Shown here one piece after another: positions 5,484-5,626 of a DNA stretch of 5,626 nt. Both the position numbers and the translations under genes were made by a program. The notes beneath the pieces were generated by a model, which saw only the letters and a program-made list of their open reading frames with translations, had not been told where the DNA came from and made no database searches. This stretch comes from Candidatus Zixiibacteriota bacterium (GTDB lineage Bacteria > Zixibacteria > MSB-5A5 > GN15 > FEB-12). How positions within the stretch are numbered: position 1 is the first letter of the stretch; every line of letters starts with the position of its first letter. Location of the stretch: positions 1-5,626 of the forward strand of contig JAMPYH010000190.1 of the NCBI GenBank assembly GCA_023700785.1, written 5' to 3'.

Positions 5484-5626
5484 ATGTCGATGCATTTACG
5501 TCGTGAAGTGGAGAAGCTGAAAAAGCGGCTGCTCAATCTGTCCGCGGTGGTGGAAGATTCGGTCCAGAAGGCGGTCAAGTCGATCTCCGAGCGGGATGAC
5601 CGGCTGGCCAAACTGGTGATCGACCG
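5484..5626 (+). CDS. phoU: Phosphate-signalling protein PhoU, N-terminal part (3' truncated)
   Basis: The frame opens at ATG 5484 and runs out of the window after 47 complete codons. The product begins MSMHLRREVEKLKKRLLNLS and continues as an amphipathic charged helix (VVEDSVQKAVKSISERDD), matching the N-terminus of PhoU, where the first helix carries the H-x-x-x-E/L-x-x-L pattern and is followed by the VE..V..A...I..RD segment. PhoU is a cytoplasmic helical-bundle protein that links Pst transporter state to the PhoR-type kinase and keeps the Pho response off when phosphate is ample. AGAGG at 5473-5477 stands 6 bases before the ATG; ATG 5490 is a weaker alternative. Position directly after pstB is the usual pst-phoU order. 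Completeness cannot be judged. Confidence 0.88.
   Translation, partial: MSMHLRREVEKLKKRLLNLSAVVEDSVQKAVKSISERDDRLAKLVID

Noticed and set aside
1..5626. Mobile element, CRISPR array, tRNA or rRNA
   Set aside because: No transposase or integrase motifs, terminal repeats, spacer-repeat pattern or structural RNA signatures were seen; the window is almost entirely one phosphate-uptake gene cluster.

Overview
This window is a phosphate-uptake (Pst) locus from a diderm bacterium. The reading order on the + strand is: 3' end of an outer-membrane beta-barrel porin, a first phosphate-binding protein (pstS copy 1), a 200-base regulatory gap, a second phosphate-binding protein (pstS copy 2), pstC, pstA, pstB and the first 47 codons of phoU. 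All genes point the same way and coding density is high. The base composition is moderately GC-rich, and the codon use shows no obvious foreign segment. A porin with a C-terminal phenylalanine and two binding proteins with cleavable, non-lipoprotein signal peptides imply an outer membrane and periplasm. The phylum cannot be fixed from the sequence.

Layout: 2-718 porin (5' end cut by the window edge); 743-1594 pstS1, 24 bases behind the porin and probably co-transcribed with it; 1595-1794 non-coding, with a hairpin plus pyrimidine tract (likely attenuator or terminator), three direct repeats at exact 11-base spacing that look like a PhoB/PhoP-type Pho box, and a weak -10; 1795-2682 pstS2; 2692-2718 a perfect 11-bp GC-rich hairpin; 2722-3687 pstC; 3684-4646 pstA (4-base overlap); 4639-5466 pstB (8-base overlap, GTG start); 5484-5626 phoU, cut by the window end.

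Working together: the porin probably brings solute, perhaps phosphate, across the outer membrane. PstS1 and PstS2 bind phosphate in the periplasm and deliver it to the PstC-PstA channel, which is driven by ATP hydrolysis on PstB. PhoU couples the transporter to phosphate signalling. The regulatory gap suggests two transcription units: porin-pstS1, and pstS2-pstC-pstA-pstB-phoU, the second with its own phosphate-responsive promoter. No sensor kinase or response regulator gene is in the window.

The machinery itself is a known system. The less ordinary points are the triple 11-bp repeat, the pstS2-pstC hairpin that may bring a distant Shine-Dalgarno next to the pstC start, the pair of divergent tandem pstS genes, and an EF-hand-like calcium-binding loop in the porin.
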